From NCBI GenBank assembly GCA_964389705.1, contig CAYMEO010000008.1, positions 1 to 48,400 of the forward strand: DNA of 48,400 nt. Direction: 5' to 3'. The notes under the pieces are model-generated. The model searched no databases, was not told the origin of the DNA, and saw only the letters and a program-made list of their open reading frames with translations. A program made the position numbers and the translations under genes. The stretch comes from PSLL01 sp964389705. Its GTDB lineage: Bacteria > Desulfobacterota_D > UBA1144 > Nemesobacterales > CSP1-2. The number at the start of each line of letters is the position of its first letter. Positions within the stretch are counted from its first letter, which is position 1. Positions 45,441-48,400 of the stretch are shown here, piece by piece.

Positions 45441-45954
45441 GAGTTTCTTGTTCGGTTTCTTCTTTACCCAGGATGCCGCTCAGGAAGGAAAAGAGAAAGA
45501 CCTTGAAGAGTTCATCCGAGTAGGCCGGCTTGAAGGCTTCTACGAGCTGGGAAGGGAAGTCCTTCTTCGCCGAGACAAAGATACGCAAAATGGCATGTAA
45601 GGCTTCGTCCCGCTTACCGGCCCGGACAAGCTCGAGGATGCGATAGCCCTGGCGGTCGAAGGCATCTTTTAATGCCCGAGCTTTCTTACCTTCATCCTTC
45701 AGCCTATCTATCAGCTCTGAAGCATTCCAGCCAGCGACCTGCCGATATAGCGCCTTAAACTTCTTCTCGTCTTCTCTCCCGCGCTGCTCTTCTGCGGCCC
45801 ACTGGAGGAGGCTCTGAAATTCACGCTGGAGCTTTCGCAGATCCTGGTATGCCTTCTGGAAGGCTTCCAGGTTCGGCTTTCCTTCTTGCAAGTGTTTCTT
45901 CAGCCCTTCCATGTGTTGCTCCAGACTAAGTTCTTGCGAAACGGATGTGGTCAT
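45436..45954 (-). CDS. Small all-helical protein between cas8 and cas7, candidate Cas11 small subunit
   Basis: A 172-residue protein from the ATG at 45954, preceded by AAGGAGGGAAG; an upstream ATG at 45984 is also open. It appears entirely alpha-helical and highly charged: LEQHMEGLKKHLQEGKPNLE, QREFQSLLQWAAEEQRGRED and KVFLFSFLSGILG near the end. No family is recognised. Its position, size and helical nature fit the small (Cas11) subunit of Cascade. In other I-B systems that subunit is made by internal translation of cas8. Here its start overlaps the last 29 bases of cas8 in another frame. Function is inferred. Confidence 0.7.
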   Translation of the reverse strand: MTTSVSQELSLEQHMEGLKKHLQEGKPNLEAFQKAYQDLRKLQREFQSLLQWAAEEQRGREDEKKFKALYRQVAGWNASELIDRLKDEGKKARALKDAFDRQGYRILELVRAGKRDEALHAILRIFVSAKKDFPSQLVEAFKPAYSDELFKVFLFSFLSGILGKEETEQETQ

Positions 45955-47341
45955 ATTCTTCCCTCCTTTTCCGTTTTTCTTCAATGAGTGCGCAGAGCTT
46001 GAAAATTTGCTCCGCTACGCCAGCAGGGTTTCGGCGGTTCTTCTCCAGGTAAAGCTCCCGATAGACAAATTCGTTTTCCGAGTTAGCCCGTTCACTGTAG
46101 GGCTTGAGCCCAATCCGTAGAAGACGATAGCCCCTCTCCATGAGGCGGGAGAAGTCCTGGTCCAGAACCCGATTCAGGATGGCAAACTCCCCAATCCGGC
46201 TTAAGATACCCGCGATATGCCGGTCAGAAAGAAGTTGAATGACTTCGTAGGGCAGGCTGAAAAACTCAATCTGGTCACCCCGTTTGCTGACGACTTCGAT
46301 GTTCATCCCCGTCCAGACACCCAGGGTCGCTCGAATCTTGGTAGCGTACTCGATCACGGACATGGCCAGAATGCTTCTCTTTGTCCGCATCTCCTCGGAC
46401 GAAGCCGAACCCAAGACCTCACGGGCAAATTTGTTCAGATACCACATCACCTGAAAAGAGGGCGCATTGATAAAGATCTCAGAGCCGTCGGAGAGGCGGG
46501 TTAGAGCGAGGTGGTGATGGATGATCACAAACTTACATAAGCTACATATCTGCGTAACTGCCTTCTCGTCATTTTGCCAGTACGCATTGGGAAATTTTGA
46601 AAATACAGGAAAAAGAAAGCTCATTTGCGTTGCATCAACTGGTTCAACTTCAAATTTGGATTCTGAGCAAAAGCCACAGACGGTTGCCAAACTGGAGGCG
46701 GGTTTGAAAACCTTATCCGATGCGAAGAAATCTATGAATTTCTTTAGATCTCCAAACCAACCCGGGTTGTAAAGATTCTGATAAAATCCTCCTTGCGAAA
46801 AGAGATAGCCAACTGCTTTTCGATAGACATAGGGATTCTCTTTTTCGCGGATTAGCTCGATTATCTCGGCTGCGGCCTTATCTAGTGTATACTGGGCCTC
46901 CCGCCCGAATGTTCCCTTCCATACATCATCGATGCGTTTATTGGTTTCGTCAAAATTTACTTCGTCAGGATTTTTTTTGTCGTTCTCGTACTTAAGATTC
47001 TTGCACTTAAGCTGGTCTCTCAGCTGAGACTTATTGGTGGAACGCTCGGCTCTTCTCAAAATATCCGTCACGAAATCCGTGATGCCCCCATAATTCCATT
47101 CGAAACTGGTCTTAGCATAGTGCCAATGCCACTTGGGTAATTTATCCAAGGGAGATTCCGGAAGCCCGCTCTTTTCATGATGCAGTATACTTTCAAGGCG
47201 GGAACGGATTTCGTCGCCGATGATGGTACCATCTCGAAAAAGATTGGCCACAGAATCCCCAGCTGCTTCCAACAGCCTCAGCAACCCAATCATGCCGGCG
47301 TTATAGAGCCAGTTGGAGGGGTATAGCGTAAGGCTACTCAT
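45926..47341 (-). CDS. cas8: Cascade large subunit Cas8 (Cst1, CxxC-CxxC type)
   Basis: A 471-residue protein. Two zinc-knuckle pairs, CGFC (222-225) and CSLC (266-269), about 40 residues apart, are the defining CXXC-CXXC mark of Cst1. The N-terminus LYPSNWLYNAGMIGLLRLLE also fits that family. The large subunit recognises the PAM and opens the target duplex. It overlaps cas6 by eight bases (the cas6 stop lies within its ATGAGTAG) and the small helical gene by 29 bases. Identification as Cst1 sets the subtype as I-B, Cst branch. Confidence 0.9.
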   Translation of the reverse strand: MSSLTLYPSNWLYNAGMIGLLRLLEAAGDSVANLFRDGTIIGDEIRSRLESILHHEKSGLPESPLDKLPKWHWHYAKTSFEWNYGGITDFVTDILRRAERSTNKSQLRDQLKCKNLKYENDKKNPDEVNFDETNKRIDDVWKGTFGREAQYTLDKAAAEIIELIREKENPYVYRKAVGYLFSQGGFYQNLYNPGWFGDLKKFIDFFASDKVFKPASSLATVCGFCSESKFEVEPVDATQMSFLFPVFSKFPNAYWQNDEKAVTQICSLCKFVIIHHHLALTRLSDGSEIFINAPSFQVMWYLNKFAREVLGSASSEEMRTKRSILAMSVIEYATKIRATLGVWTGMNIEVVSKRGDQIEFFSLPYEVIQLLSDRHIAGILSRIGEFAILNRVLDQDFSRLMERGYRLLRIGLKPYSERANSENEFVYRELYLEKNRRNPAGVAEQIFKLCALIEEKRKRREEYDHIRFART

Positions 47342-48077
47342 GGGTTTCCTCCTCCGTAGAAATGCTTTTATAGCTTGTCATCTGAACCATCTCCAGCATG
47401 CCGAAGCCCTGGCTACGGCGTACGCCAAGACCCACCCGATAAATAAGGTCGAGCACCTCGGGACGGCCGCGCAATTCGAAAATACCCACAAATCCCTGCA
47501 TGTGCATATTGTAATGGCGTAAGACCTTACGGCGGGTGTTAATCGAACGGAATTCTACCGTGGCGTCGGGCATCCCCAGGAAAACCCGACAGAGCTCACT
47601 TACGGAGAAATTCAAACCCTCCTCAAACCCTTCCTCGCCTGGCAATAGGTACCAGTTCGGATTCCCTTTGGTGTTCACGAGAACCGGCGCCATAGTTTTG
47701 AACTGCACTCGGTCTCCCGCGATGACGATTCGGGGTCTCAAAAATACGTTGTAAAGTCGGATCTTGTTGTCAAAGATAGGATACTCACGGATTTGCAGAA
47801 GCCCATTATAGACAGAAGCCATAACCTCAGGGGAAAATGTAGAGAAAGAGAGAATTACTTTAGAGCCCACACGGAAATCCTCCCCTTCATTTCCGGTCAA
47901 CTCTGGGAAGAACAGGGAAAAAGTGAAGGGCTTGAGCGTATGCAAGCGTGAATAGTAGCGCTCAAAGCACGTGGGGTTTGCCTGCTTGATTGCTTCTTTG
48001 AGGAGTGATGCAAATCCTCGCCGATACTCTACCGGCAAGCGCGACTTCATCAGACTATAGGAGATCTCCAGGCGCAT
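47334..48077 (-). CDS. cas6: CRISPR pre-crRNA endoribonuclease Cas6
   Basis: A 247-residue double-ferredoxin-fold RAMP nuclease that cuts repeat RNA. It has the C-terminal Gly-rich loop VGLGVRRSQGFGMLE (about residues 218-232). There is an N-terminal basic segment with a possible catalytic region and His residues at the usual distances. It is the first gene of the effector operon; the start ATG at 48077 has only a weak ribosome binding site. After the Gly-rich loop about 17 polar residues extend the C-terminus. Confidence 0.92.
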   Translation of the reverse strand: MRLEISYSLMKSRLPVEYRRGFASLLKEAIKQANPTCFERYYSRLHTLKPFTFSLFFPELTGNEGEDFRVGSKVILSFSTFSPEVMASVYNGLLQIREYPIFDNKIRLYNVFLRPRIVIAGDRVQFKTMAPVLVNTKGNPNWYLLPGEEGFEEGLNFSVSELCRVFLGMPDATVEFRSINTRRKVLRHYNMHMQGFVGIFELRGRPEVLDLIYRVGLGVRRSQGFGMLEMVQMTSYKSISTEEETHE

Positions 48078-48400
48078 GGCTTACGCTCTCAATCTAAGGG
48101 CTGTGATCACAACTGCTTCTCTTGCTCGGCTATGTTTATCCCTGCTACTCGTGCCAACTCACTATTTATTCGCGCAACACGCTCGACCTGGCCTTTGGCA
48201 GGAATCCACTCACAGCACACCTCCGTCCGGATTCGCGGTCGCTTTTGGCTCCGGGCCACCTCTTTGACGGCAAATCGTGTAGGCTGTCGGTATAGTGCGA
48301 ATTGTTATCATCATTTTTATTCCCGCAGTCTCAAAAACCCCATTAAAAAAATTCAGGATAAAATCGTCTATTGGAGATGAAATAAACCACTCAATTTGGG
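48078..48400. other. Region upstream of the cas operon
   Basis: 323 bases with no convincing gene. The small open frames are not gene-like. I see no CRISPR repeat, no direct repeats of 20 bases or more, and only weak promoter-like hexamers on the minus strand (for example TTGAGA near 48339-48334). The cas promoter should lie here. Confidence 0.5.

Noticed and set aside
45109..45600. Plus-strand frame of 163 codons across the gap
   Set aside because: It runs through Ns and duplicated sequence opposite cas7; an artefact.
48076..48380. Small plus-strand open frames upstream of cas6
   Set aside because: Weak starts and non-protein-like composition (many Ser, Arg, Leu); more likely part of the cas promoter region.

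Overview
The window reads as a scaffold of a Gram-negative bacterium, most like deltaproteobacterial (Desulfobacterota) or related anaerobic lineages. The reasons are gene order and protein flavour: an ftsH-folP-cdaA-ybbR-glmM-pdxJ-acpS cluster, class A PBP1A, FmdB, DUF1802, a DnaC-like loader and a histone-deacetylase-like protein. I cannot name a genus. Three 100-N gaps, each bordered by the same exact 55 bp on both sides, show that this is a draft, probably metagenomic, short-read assembly.

Bases 1-24,400 are mostly housekeeping. In order they hold fmdB, DUF1802, an internally deleted IS5/IS903-type element (1284-1568), an atypical SDR with a ComEA-like protein, PBP1A, a TPR protein, an M19 dipeptidase and cysK. 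The ftsH-folP-cdaA-ybbR-glmM-pdxJ-acpS run follows, covering proteolysis, folate, c-di-AMP, peptidoglycan precursor, PLP and ACP activation. After it come fur, a HIT protein, folC, an HDAC-like deacylase, a DnaC-like loader with a partner, a TPR-HTH protein, rpe and rsmB.

Bases 24,400-37,500 are more accessory. A carbohydrate/stress block holds a low-affinity iron permease-like protein, a broken treZ (N-terminus missing, in-frame amber), a DUF883 protein, a glycogen-debranching enzyme split by an assembly gap, and NDH-2. Transporters follow: an NhaD/ArsB-type antiporter, an NCS2 permease damaged at a gap and by an amber codon, and an EamA exporter. A radical SAM protein and a membrane SH3b protein close the block.

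Bases 37,600-48,400 are visibly richer in G+C and look acquired. A papain-like protease gene with a strong sigma70-type promoter faces a chagasin-like inhibitor gene. Next comes a minus-strand stretch of decayed genes that I read as the remains of a type I-B (Csh) CRISPR-Cas operon: psi-cas6, psi-cas8b/csh1, psi-cas7/csh2. Immediately upstream of it on the same strand lies a complete effector operon of the other I-B branch (Cst): cas6, cas8/cst1, a small helical gene (candidate Cas11), cas7/cst2, cas5, cas3. No cas1, cas2, cas4 or CRISPR array is visible. The layout suggests that a Cst cassette sits beside, and perhaps replaced, an older Csh cassette.
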